From contig CAZIBN010000082.1 of the NCBI GenBank assembly GCA_964537395.1, forward strand, positions 1 to 13,811: 13,811 nt of DNA. The letters run 5' to 3'. Under the pieces are notes generated by a model. It did no database searches. It was not told the DNA's origin and worked only from the letters and a program-made list of their open reading frames with translations. Shown piece after piece: positions 7,339 through 13,726 of the stretch (position 1 is its first letter; each line of letters starts with the position of its first letter). This stretch comes from GWA2-66-18 sp964537395 (GTDB lineage Bacteria; Elusimicrobiota; Elusimicrobia; UBA1565; UBA9628). The position numbers were made by a program, and so were the translations under genes.

Positions 7339-8603
7339 ACGCCCGGCGCTTCGTCCTCCTCTCGGCCTTCGCCGCCTTGGCGACGGGCGCGCGCGCGCAG
7401 GAAGTCCTCACGCTTCAGACGGCGGTCGCCGCAGGGCTTGAGAACCACCCTCGGGCGATCGCGGCACGTGCGGCCGAGGACGCCGCGCGGGCGCGCGGCA
7501 GGCAGGCATACTCCGCCTACTACCCGCAGATCTCGATCGCCGCCGACTGGACCAGGAGCCGAGCGTTCTATCCGATCCTGGGCGCAGGAGCGGCGAAAGA
7601 AACCGAGGTCAATTCAGCGTCCGTCCAGCTGAAGCAGACCCTCTACGATTTCGGCCGGACCTCCGGCGCGGCGAAGGCGGCCCGGCTCAATCGCGCCGCG
7701 GCCGAACAGGCCCACGCGGCCGTCCGCCAGGACGCCGCCCTCCGGGTCAAAGAGGCGTACTACCTCGTCCTGGCCGCCGAGAAGCAGGTCGCCGCCGAAC
7801 ATGAGACGGCGGCGGCGAGAGAGGAGGTCTTCCGGCAAGCCCGGGGATTCCACGAAGAAGGAATCCGGTCGAAGCTCGACGTCAGCAAGGCGCAAGCCGA
7901 TCTCCATGCCGCAAAGACCGCGCTCGTCCGGGCGCAGAACAACCGCGAGCTCGCGCGCGTCGAGCTCGCCGGCTCCATGGGAAAGCGGGACGCCGAAACA
8001 CGCCCCCTGGCCGAGCCGGAGGCGGCCCTCCCGGAGCTTCCAGACCGGGGCGAGGCGCGAAGGCTCGCGCTGACCGACAACGCGGAGATCAAACGGCAGG
8101 AATCCCTGCGCCGCGCCGCGCAGGCCGGCGCGCGTTCGGCGCGAAGCGACTATCTCCCCGTCCTCTCCGGCGCGGCGAGCGCGGGCCGCGCCGACGGCTC
8201 ATTCCCCCCGAATGGAAGCGTCTGGAGCGCCGGCGTCGGCCTCTCCGTCCCTCTTTTCAGCGGCTTCTCCAGCCGAGAGAAGGCCCGGGAAGCCGACGCG
8301 ACATTGCGAGCTGTGTCGGCCGAACGCGAAGACATGGAGCTCATGGTCGGAAAGGAGGTCGACGCCGCGTGGCTCGCCGCCCGCGAGGCGTCCGCGCGCA
8401 TAGAGTCGACGGGGAAACAGATCGAAGCCGCCCGAGAGAGCCGAATTTTGGCGAGCGAGCGCTACCGGGAAGGAGTCGGAAGCATCATCGAGGTGACCGA
8501 CGCCCAATCCTCGGCCATCGACGCGGAAACGGCCAGGATTCAGGCGACCTATGACGCGCTTATCGCCCGCGCTCGGCTCGAGCGCGCGCTCGGGAAGGAG
8601 TGA
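7335..8603 (+). CDS. TolC-like outer membrane efflux channel
   Basis: The 422-residue protein starts with a Sec signal peptide (MNARRFVLLSAFAALATGARA, with likely cleavage after residue 21, ARA|Q). The rest is Ala/Glu/Arg-rich and helical, with two related halves typical of the outer membrane efflux family. These show LTLQTAVAAGLENHP near the N-terminus, a first strand/helix set including SVQLKQTLYDFG, and a second including GVGLSVPLFSGFSSREKAREAD (read as two motifs). The C-terminal segment ends in YREGVGSIIEVTDAQ and helix IARARLERALG, as is common in TolC proteins. The ATG overlaps the repressor stop. The same frame stays open upstream to 7110 but lies within the tetR gene, and only this ATG gives a signal peptide. 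It should form the outer membrane exit duct for the downstream adaptor and ABC transporter. Confidence 0.92.
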   Translation: MNARRFVLLSAFAALATGARAQEVLTLQTAVAAGLENHPRAIAARAAEDAARARGRQAYSAYYPQISIAADWTRSRAFYPILGAGAAKETEVNSASVQLKQTLYDFGRTSGAAKAARLNRAAAEQAHAAVRQDAALRVKEAYYLVLAAEKQVAAEHETAAAREEVFRQARGFHEEGIRSKLDVSKAQADLHAAKTALVRAQNNRELARVELAGSMGKRDAETRPLAEPEAALPELPDRGEARRLALTDNAEIKRQESLRRAAQAGARSARSDYLPVLSGAASAGRADGSFPPNGSVWSAGVGLSVPLFSGFSSREKAREADATLRAVSAEREDMELMVGKEVDAAWLAAREASARIESTGKQIEAARESRILASERYREGVGSIIEVTDAQSSAIDAETARIQATYDALIARARLERALGKE

Positions 8604-8605
8604 CT

Positions 8606-9634
8606 ATGGAATCAAAACGAAAGATTGCGATAACGTCGGCGAGCCTTCTCGCCCTGCTCATTCTGCTCAAGGCCTCGTTTTTCTCCGCGCCGAAGGTGCA
8701 GGAGGTCCGCGTCGAGCGGCGCGACCTGACGGCCCAGGTCTACGGCAACGGCACCGTGGAAGCCAAGGTGGTCGTGGGCGTGTCCAGCAAGATCACCGGC
8801 CGGATCGTCGAGCTCCACGCCGACCAAGGCGACGCGGTCAAGCGCGGGCGGCTCCTGGCCAAGCTCGAGAACCAGGAGTTCACCGAGCAGCTGCGCAAGG
8901 CCCAGGCGACCCTCGAGCTGGCAGATCGCAACGCCCGGCGATACAGGAACCTCGCGGACAAGGGCCTGGTCTCCCATCTGGAGGCCGAACAGTACGAAAC
9001 CGCCGGCCAGGTGGCCGCGGCGGAGGAAGCCGCGGCGCGCTCCCGCCTCGGAGACACGCTCATCGCCTCCCCCGAGGACGGGTTGATCATCTCCCGCAAC
9101 CTGGAGAAAGGCGCGATCGTCGTCCCGGGCCAGGCCATCTTCAGCCTCGTCGACCCGAAGACCGTCTGGGTGAAGGTCAATGTGGACGAATCCCAGCTGC
9201 GCGGGGTCGCCGTCGGGAACAATGCGCTCATCAGCCTGCGCTCCGAGCCCGGCAAGCAGTTCCCGGGCAAGGTCGTCCGCATCGGGCATGAGAGCGACCG
9301 CGTGACCGAGGAGCTGGTGGTCGACATCGCGTTCACCCCCCCGCTCAAGGAATTCCACCTCGGAGAGCAGGCGGACGTCCTCATCAGCGACGAGACGAAG
9401 ACGGCCGCGCCCTCCTTGCCTTCGGCCGCGGTCGTCTCCCGGGGGAAAGGCCGCGGCGTCTGGGTCATCGCCGGGAAGCGGCTCGAGTTCCGGCCGGTCG
9501 TGGCGGGCGCCGAGGACGGCCGGGGCTTCACGGAGATCGTCTCCGGCCTCGAGAGCGGCGAGCGCGTCGCCCTCGCCCCCCCGTCCGTGCTGGGCAAGCT
9601 GTCCAGCGGCATGAAGGTGCGGGCGGCGCGATGA
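8606..9634 (+). CDS. Periplasmic membrane-fusion (adaptor) protein, MacA/DevB/HlyD type
   Basis: The 342-residue adaptor has a short basic N-terminus and one membrane anchor (about residues 8-26), then a lipoyl-type segment (VVGVSSKITGRIVELHADQG, 56-75), a short alpha-hairpin (about 92-150), a second lipoyl half (SPEDGLIISRNLEKGAIV) and a beta-barrel region (VWVKVNVDESQLRGV). At the hairpin tip, residues 112-123 match the TolC-docking pattern R-x3-L-x6-S exactly (R112, L116, S123). This supports pairing with the TolC-like protein encoded just upstream. I chose ATG 8606 over the in-frame GTG at 8600 because GGAAGGAG ends 5 bases before the ATG and would be destroyed as an initiation site by the GTG. 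The stop overlaps the permease start (ATGA). Confidence 0.9.
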   Translation: MESKRKIAITSASLLALLILLKASFFSAPKVQEVRVERRDLTAQVYGNGTVEAKVVVGVSSKITGRIVELHADQGDAVKRGRLLAKLENQEFTEQLRKAQATLELADRNARRYRNLADKGLVSHLEAEQYETAGQVAAAEEAAARSRLGDTLIASPEDGLIISRNLEKGAIVVPGQAIFSLVDPKTVWVKVNVDESQLRGVAVGNNALISLRSEPGKQFPGKVVRIGHESDRVTEELVVDIAFTPPLKEFHLGEQADVLISDETKTAAPSLPSAAVVSRGKGRGVWVIAGKRLEFRPVVAGAEDGRGFTEIVSGLESGERVALAPPSVLGKLSSGMKVRAAR

Positions 9635-10782
9635 ATCTCGCCATCCGCGACGTCAGCTATCATCGGGGGCGCTTCGCGCTCACCTCCATCGGCCTGGGCC
9701 TCCTCGTCGGCGTGGTGATGAGCATGGGCGGGATCTACCGGGGGCTGGTGGCCGACGCCCTCTCCTTCAGCCACGCCGCCAAAGCGGACCTCTGGGTGGT
9801 GCAGCAGGATACCAACGGCCCCTTCGCCGCCGTGTCCCGCATACCGGAGGACATCCGCTACCGCATCGCCGCGGTTCCCGGGATAAGCGAGGCCGCGCCC
9901 CTTTCGTTTCAGACGATCCAGATCGACCGGCACGGGAAGCCGTTCCGCTTTTTTCTCGTCGGATACGACCTGGATTCCTTCGGCGGGCCGCCGGAGATAC
10001 TGGCCGGGCGACCGATCCGCCGCAAGCGCTACGAGATGGTGGCGGCACAAGGGATGAAGCTGGAGCTGGGCGAGAGCATCCGCCTCGGGCTTCACGACTA
10101 TACCGTGGTCGGCATCACCGGCAAGATCGTCTCTTCCGGCGGCGATCCCGCCGCCTATGTGAGCCTTCCCGATGCCCAGGACATCCAGTTCAAGAGCGAC
10201 AACGACGCCATCCGCAACGAGCGGCGGCGGGCCGCCGCCGGACGGGGCGCGGCCGACGCCCCGTCGACGCACATCGTCAACGCCGTGGCCGCGAGGCTCG
10301 CCCCGGGCGCCGATCCGGCGGAGGTCGGGGCGCGGATCGGCCGCTGGAGCCATTTCCGCGCCATCACCGACGAGGAGCAGAGCCGGATCATCTCCAAGGG
10401 GATGATCGAGAAGGCGCGCATGCAGCTCGGCCTTTTCCGCGTCATCCTCCTCGTGATCTCGGCCGTGATCATCTCCCTGATCATCTACACCTCCACCCTC
10501 GACAAGATCCGGGTCATCGCCACGCTGAAGCTGATCGGCTCGCCCAGCTCGCTCATCATCGGCATGATCCTGCAGCAGTCGCTGATGATGGGCATCATCG
10601 CCTACGCCCTCGGCTGGCTCCTGATCTCGCTGACCTACGAGAAGTTCCCGCGCCGCGTCGTGCTGGAGCCCTTCGACCTGCAGCTGCTCTTCGTCATCAT
10701 CATGGCCATCTGCACGCTCGCGAGCTTCGCCGGCATCCGCAAGGCGCTCAAGGTCGAGCCGGCGGAAGCGCTCGGAGGCTGA
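9631..10782 (+). CDS. FtsX/DevC-type ABC transporter permease
   Basis: The 383-residue inner membrane protein has the four-helix layout of MacB/FtsX/DevC permeases. One helix lies near the N-terminus (about residues 15-32), followed by a large periplasmic domain (about 35-260) and three C-terminal helices (about 269-289, 308-328 and 347-368). TLKLIGSPSSLIIGMIL between helices 2 and 3 corresponds to the usual coupling segment, and the C-terminus KVEPAEAL is the family's common ending. No ATPase domain is fused; that is the next gene, as in the cyanobacterial DevBCA arrangement. Such permeases use ATP hydrolysis mechanically to push a periplasmic or lipid substrate through the adaptor-TolC duct. 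The substrate here is unknown. An Arg/Ala-rich insertion near residues 195-210 is probably a loop. Confidence 0.9.
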   Translation: MNLAIRDVSYHRGRFALTSIGLGLLVGVVMSMGGIYRGLVADALSFSHAAKADLWVVQQDTNGPFAAVSRIPEDIRYRIAAVPGISEAAPLSFQTIQIDRHGKPFRFFLVGYDLDSFGGPPEILAGRPIRRKRYEMVAAQGMKLELGESIRLGLHDYTVVGITGKIVSSGGDPAAYVSLPDAQDIQFKSDNDAIRNERRRAAAGRGAADAPSTHIVNAVAARLAPGADPAEVGARIGRWSHFRAITDEEQSRIISKGMIEKARMQLGLFRVILLVISAVIISLIIYTSTLDKIRVIATLKLIGSPSSLIIGMILQQSLMMGIIAYALGWLLISLTYEKFPRRVVLEPFDLQLLFVIIMAICTLASFAGIRKALKVEPAEALGG

Positions 10783-10783
10783 C

Positions 10784-11494
10784 ATGTTCGCAGTGGAAGT
10801 CGAGAAGCTGACGAAGATCTACGGCCAGGGCGACACCGCGGTGCGCGCCCTGGAGGGCGCGACCTTGCAGGTGAAGCCCGGAGAGCTCGTCGCCATCCTC
10901 GGACCGTCCGGGTCGGGAAAGACGACACTTCTTACCGCCATCGGCCTGATCAACGAGCCGACCCACGGCAAGGTGGTCATCGACGGCGTGACCGTGGCCG
11001 ACGAAGGCTGGCGGCCGGAGCTCGACCTGAAGAAGATCCGCCGCGAGAAGCTCGGCTTCATCTTCCAGGCGCACAACCTGATCCCCTTTCTCACCGCCCT
11101 GGAGAACGTCGTGATCGCCTTGGAGATAAACGGCCTGGCGCCTCGCGCCGCCGAGGAACGCGCGACCGAGCTCCTCGCCGCCCTCAACCTGGGGCACCGC
11201 CTTCAGAACTACCCCTCCGCGCTGTCCGGCGGCGAATGCCAGCGCGTGGCCATCGCCCGGGCGCTCGCCAACCGGCCGAAGGTGATCCTGGCCGACGAGC
11301 CGACGGCCGCCCTCGACACCGAGAACGGCAAGAACGTCATGGCCCTCCTCAAGAAGCTGGCCGTGGAGAATCACTCGGCGATCCTCGTCGTCACCCACGA
11401 CCGCCGCATGGTCGAGGGCTTCGACCGGATCTTCGAGGTGCATGACGGGCGGATCGCTGAAGGCGCGGAAGCTCAGCCCTTCGTGGTAGGATAG
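10784..11494 (+). CDS. ABC transporter ATP-binding subunit, DevA/MacB/LolD type
   Basis: The 236-residue nucleotide-binding subunit has Walker A GPSGSGKT (about 40-47), the Q loop in FIFQAHNLIP, the signature LSGGECQRVAIARAL (C replaces the more common Q at the fifth position), Walker B VILADEPTAALD, and the switch histidine in VVTHDRR. The length and the FIFQ-NL-P pattern are those of the MacB/LolD/DevA subfamily that partners with FtsX-like permeases. The start lies one base after the permease stop, with GGAGG 5 bases upstream, so the subunits should be made together. It would dimerise on the cytoplasmic side of the permease. Confidence 0.94.
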   Translation: MFAVEVEKLTKIYGQGDTAVRALEGATLQVKPGELVAILGPSGSGKTTLLTAIGLINEPTHGKVVIDGVTVADEGWRPELDLKKIRREKLGFIFQAHNLIPFLTALENVVIALEINGLAPRAAEERATELLAALNLGHRLQNYPSALSGGECQRVAIARALANRPKVILADEPTAALDTENGKNVMALLKKLAVENHSAILVVTHDRRMVEGFDRIFEVHDGRIAEGAEAQPFVVG

Positions 11495-11499
11495 CGGTC

Positions 11500-12189
11500 A
11501 TGAGACGAACGATCGCGGCCTGCCTGGGTTTGACTTTGGCCTGCGGCGCCGCGGCGGAGAGCGACGCGCGCGCCCTCAAGCCTTCGATCGTGACGCGCGA
11601 GGAGTGGGGCTCCAAGCCCGGGCCCATCCCCGCCTCCCGGCGGCAGACGCCCGCGTGGGTGACCATCCATCATGCCGGCGTGCTCTGGCGCGGCGGCGAT
11701 CCGGCGGATTTCGTCAGGCGGATGCAGCTGTGGGGCCAGAACCGCCCGACGCTCGAGAAGCCGCCCTTCGACACCTACTGGCCCGACCTCCCGTACCACT
11801 ACCTGATCGCTCCGGACGGGCGCATCTTCGAGGGACGCCCCGTCGAGTACGAGCCGGAGAGCAACACGCAATACGCGCTCAGCGGCAACATCGGCGTGGA
11901 GCTCATGGGCGACTTCAATCTCCAGCGGCCCAGCGTCGCGCAGCTGCGCTCGGCCGCCAAGCTGGTCGCGTGGCTCAGCGCGGCGCACGGCATCGCGTTG
12001 GCGCGAGTGCGAACCCACCAGGACGCGGCGCCGGGGCAGACGAATTGTCCGGGAAAGGACTTCCGGCGCTACATGAGCGACGGCCAGTTCCTGTTCTGGG
12101 TGAACGAGGCGCGGGACGGGATGGAGCCCGCCGTCGCGCCGGGCCCCCCTCTGCCCGACGGTCCGACGGCCCCGATCGTCGTTCCCTGA
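11500..12189 (+). CDS. Secreted N-acetylmuramoyl-L-alanine amidase (Amidase_2/PGRP fold)
   Basis: The 229-residue protein has an N-terminal signal sequence (about residues 1-24; the LAC at 13-15 is only a poor lipobox). An Amidase_2/peptidoglycan-recognition domain follows, cleaving the bond between MurNAc and the stem peptide in the periplasm. TIHHAG (H57/H58) provides the first zinc ligand. Y99/H100 in PYHYLIAPDG is the conserved aromatic region. H173 and C183 in RTHQDAAPGQTNCPG match the second His and the Cys zinc ligands of T7-lysozyme-like enzymes, so the active site looks complete. GNIGVELMGDFN is the usual core strand. The C-terminal 20 residues are Pro-rich and probably disordered. 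The start is 5 bp after the exporter ATPase stop, with AGGA about 8 bases upstream, so it may be the last gene of the exporter operon. Confidence 0.9.
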   Translation: MRRTIAACLGLTLACGAAAESDARALKPSIVTREEWGSKPGPIPASRRQTPAWVTIHHAGVLWRGGDPADFVRRMQLWGQNRPTLEKPPFDTYWPDLPYHYLIAPDGRIFEGRPVEYEPESNTQYALSGNIGVELMGDFNLQRPSVAQLRSAAKLVAWLSAAHGIALARVRTHQDAAPGQTNCPGKDFRRYMSDGQFLFWVNEARDGMEPAVAPGPPLPDGPTAPIVVP

Positions 12190-12194
12190 GCCTC

Positions 12195-12222
12195 GAACCC
12201 TTTTGGACGCTGGCGCATCCAA
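12195..12222 (+). promoter_or_regulatory. ECF-type promoter element, copy 1 (upstream of thioredoxin)
   Basis: The element reads GAACC, then 16 bases, then CATCCAA, the usual layout of ECF-sigma promoters (AAC-type -35, C/G-rich -10). It aligns without gaps with a second copy at 13678-13705, with 22 of 28 positions identical. The start site should fall about 20 bases before the thioredoxin ATG. The embedded TTTGGA/TCCAAA inverted repeat means an operator or RNA hairpin is also possible. Confidence 0.65.
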
Positions 12223-12244
12223 ATAAGGCACGAGGAGGCACACC

Positions 12245-12565
12245 ATGAATCATGTGGACATCACGGACGCGAACTTCAAGAGCGAGGTGCTCGACAGCCC
12301 CATTCCCGTCGTCGTCGACTTCTGGGCCCCCTGGTGTGGGCCGTGCCGGATGCTCGCCCCTATCGTCGAGGAGGTGGCCGCCGAGTACAAGGGCCGGGTC
12401 AAGGTCGCCAAGCTGAACACCGACGAGAACCCCGGCGTGTCCTCCGCGCTCGGCATCTCGGCGATTCCGACGATGATGTTCTTCAAGGACGGCGCGCTGG
12501 TGGACCGCACGACCGGGGTGCTGCCGAAGTCGACGCTGAAATCGCGCATCGACGGGATTCTCTAA
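12245..12565 (+). CDS. trxA: Thioredoxin
   Basis: This 106-residue cytoplasmic thioredoxin has the usual family length. It has VVDFWAPWCGPCR with the redox-active pair in WCGPC (C31, C34), a buried Asp (D25), the KLNTDENP segment, and the cis-proline in ISAIPTMMFF (P75) followed by FKDG. It reduces protein disulfides using thioredoxin reductase, which is not in the window. The start has a strong GAGGAGG 6 bases upstream. A 28-bp element of ECF-promoter layout lies in the upstream gap, the first substantial non-coding interval since the tetR promoter, so the gene probably has its own promoter. Control by the ECF factor encoded nearby is inferred, not shown. Confidence 0.96.
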   Translation: MNHVDITDANFKSEVLDSPIPVVVDFWAPWCGPCRMLAPIVEEVAAEYKGRVKVAKLNTDENPGVSSALGISAIPTMMFFKDGALVDRTTGVLPKSTLKSRIDGIL

Positions 12566-12575
12566 GGGGATGTCT

Positions 12576-12758
12576 ATGAAAATCATTTTCGCCGCATTGC
12601 CCCAGGAGGCGTGGGGCGCGATGCTCGGCGGGGCGGTCGGGTACGCCTACTACCGTCTCGTGGGGTGCGCCACGGGAACCTGCCCGCTCACGTCGAATCC
12701 CTATATCAGCACCGTCTACGGGGCGGTCTTGGGCTTCGTCGTCACGGCCCGACGATGA
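12576..12758 (+). CDS. DUF6132-like small membrane protein
   Basis: This 60-residue protein has two short Gly/Ala-rich hydrophobic segments (about residues 11-27 and 44-57) around a conserved-looking loop, VGCATGTCPLTSNPYIS. That loop, with its C-x4-C and a following Tyr/Gly helix, matches my memory of the DUF6132 family, whose function is unknown. I chose the ATG at 12576 over the one at 12570 because AGGGGA ends 5 bases before it, whereas it would overlap the upstream ATG. It starts 10 bp after thioredoxin and is very likely co-transcribed with it. The two loop cysteines make a redox link to thioredoxin plausible but unproven. Confidence 0.75.
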   Translation: MKIIFAALPQEAWGAMLGGAVGYAYYRLVGCATGTCPLTSNPYISTVYGAVLGFVVTARR

Positions 12759-12835
12759 CCGAGAGGTCAACGCCTCCCTTTCGCTCGTCCTGATTCGCGC
12801 GGACATCGTCCGCTGAAGCCGGGCAGCATTCCCGG
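12756..12835 (+). terminator. Cluster of three small hairpins, weak terminator candidate
   Basis: Three perfect inverted repeats follow one another: TGACC-gaga-GGTCA (12756-12769, overlapping the stop codon), GCGGAC-atc-GTCCGC (12799-12813) and CCGGG-N7-CCCGG (12819-12835). None is followed by a T run, so a classic intrinsic terminator is not supported. They fill most of the gap between the thioredoxin pair and the sigma gene. In such GC-rich DNA, short stems can arise by chance. Confidence 0.25.
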
Positions 12836-12847
12836 GGCGAGATAGCC

Positions 12848-12853
12848 TATAAT
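12848..12853 (+). promoter_or_regulatory. -10 box of the ECF sigma gene, leaderless start
   Basis: A perfect TATAAT ends 6 bases before the GTG start at 12860. Transcription would therefore begin at or next to the GTG, giving a leaderless mRNA. No convincing -35 is seen (AGCATT sits at 17-base spacing), and there is no room for a Shine-Dalgarno sequence. It does not resemble the nearby 28-bp ECF-type element. Confidence 0.6.
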
Positions 12854-12859
12854 CGTTTC

Positions 12860-13429
12860 GTGCCATCGGAACGGGATCTCATCGAACTTAGCCGCGACGG
12901 CGATGCCGAGGCCTTTACACGCCTGGTCGGGCGCTATGAGGACCGCATCTATCGCCTGGCGAAGACGGTCTGCACGGGGCTGCCGTCCGAGGCGGACGAT
13001 GTCTATCAGGACACCTTCCTCACCGCCTTCAAGAAGCTGAAGTCCTTCCGCGGCGACTCGGAGCTGGGCACCTGGCTGTTCCGGATCGCCTCGAACCTGT
13101 GCCTGATGAAAAGGCGCAAAAAGGGCAGCGAGCCGTTCGTGCCGCTGCTCGACCGCCCGCACGATCATGAGGACGGCCCGGCGCATCAGTTCCGGGACTG
13201 GAGCCCCACCCCGGAAGAGGCCGCGCACAAGAAGGAGCTCGTCGACAAGGTGTCCGGCGCGCTCGCCAAGCTTCCGATGGACTACCGCCTGGTGCTGACC
13301 TTGCGCGACGTCGAAGGGCTGTCCGCCCAGGAGACGGCGAAGATCCTGAAGCTGAGCATCCCCGCGGTGAAGTCGCGCCTGCACCGTGGGCGGCTGTTCC
13401 TGCGCGACGAGTTCGAGCGTTCCTTATGA
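12860..13429 (+). CDS. ECF-type RNA polymerase sigma factor
   Basis: The 189-residue protein has the two-domain ECF sigma layout. Region 2 (about residues 20-90) includes the conserved EADDVYQDTFLTAFKKLKSF and GTWLFRIASNLCL segments for core binding and -10 recognition. A linker of about 40 residues is rich in acidic residues and His. Region 4 (about 135-185) contains LPMDYRLVLTLRDVEGLSAQ (read up to 20) and the recognition helix in IPAVKSRLHRGR. The GTG at 12860 gives the family-typical opening of about eight residues before ELSRDGDAEAF. A TATAAT lies directly upstream, with no ribosome-binding site. The stop overlaps the start of a zinc anti-sigma gene (ATGA), the usual pairing for this family. 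It most probably directs RNA polymerase to a small stress regulon. Confidence 0.94.
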   Translation: MPSERDLIELSRDGDAEAFTRLVGRYEDRIYRLAKTVCTGLPSEADDVYQDTFLTAFKKLKSFRGDSELGTWLFRIASNLCLMKRRKKGSEPFVPLLDRPHDHEDGPAHQFRDWSPTPEEAAHKKELVDKVSGALAKLPMDYRLVLTLRDVEGLSAQETAKILKLSIPAVKSRLHRGRLFLRDEFERSL

Positions 13430-13665
13430 AGCTCGAGACGATGTCCTGCCGCCGCCGTTTGACGCTCCTGCTCGATTATCTGGACCGGGAGCTGCCGGCG
13501 TCGCAGCGGAAGCTCCTCGCCCGGCATCGCGCGTCCTGCCGTTCCTGCGCCGCTTTGCTTAAAACGGTCGAGCACACCGTCCGGACCCTGCGCGCGCTCA
13601 AACGCGCATCCAAGCCCCCCGCCTCCGCCCGCCGCGCACTGGCCGCATCGTTGCGCCTCCTCTAG
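13426..13665 (+). CDS. Soluble zinc-binding anti-sigma factor (ZAS, zf-HC2 type)
   Basis: The 79-residue protein would hold the adjacent ECF sigma factor inactive. It has the ZAS motif H-x3-C-x2-C (H34, C38, C41) and an upstream C8 exactly 26 residues before the His. This is the same spacing I recall for the redox sensor RsrA (C11, H37, C41, C44). It has no transmembrane segment, so it acts in the cytoplasm. The region after about residue 50 is basic (Arg/Lys-rich) and helical. In RsrA, disulfide formation between C11 and C44 releases zinc and the sigma factor. The equivalent pair here would be C8-C41, but this function is inferred. The gene overlaps the sigma stop by 4 bases, giving translational coupling and matched amounts. 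Confidence 0.85.
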   Translation: MKLETMSCRRRLTLLLDYLDRELPASQRKLLARHRASCRSCAALLKTVEHTVRTLRALKRASKPPASARRALAASLRLL

Positions 13666-13677
13666 TGACGATCCCCT

Positions 13678-13705
13678 GAATCCTTTTGGATCGGGCCGCA
13701 TCCAA
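13678..13705 (+). promoter_or_regulatory. ECF-type promoter element, copy 2 (upstream of exported protein)
   Basis: It shows the same layout as the element before thioredoxin: GAATCC at the left, TTTTGGA, then GCATCCAA, aligning without gaps. It lies just after the anti-sigma stop and about 20 bases before the next ATG. It contains the inverted repeat TTGGAT/ATCCAA. Two copies flanking the sigma/anti-sigma pair suggest targets of that sigma factor. Confidence 0.65.
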
Positions 13706-13726
13706 TTCAGTAAGGGGTATCTCACC

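Noticed and set aside
10222..10240. Strong GC hairpin, CGGCGGC with GCCGCCG around a 5-base loop.
   Set aside because: It lies inside the permease gene and is explained by runs of Arg and Ala codons in a loop region.
8740..10785. 681-codon minus-strand frame opposite adaptor and permease.
   Set aside because: Antisense to two well-supported genes, and composition is that of a GC-rich shadow frame.
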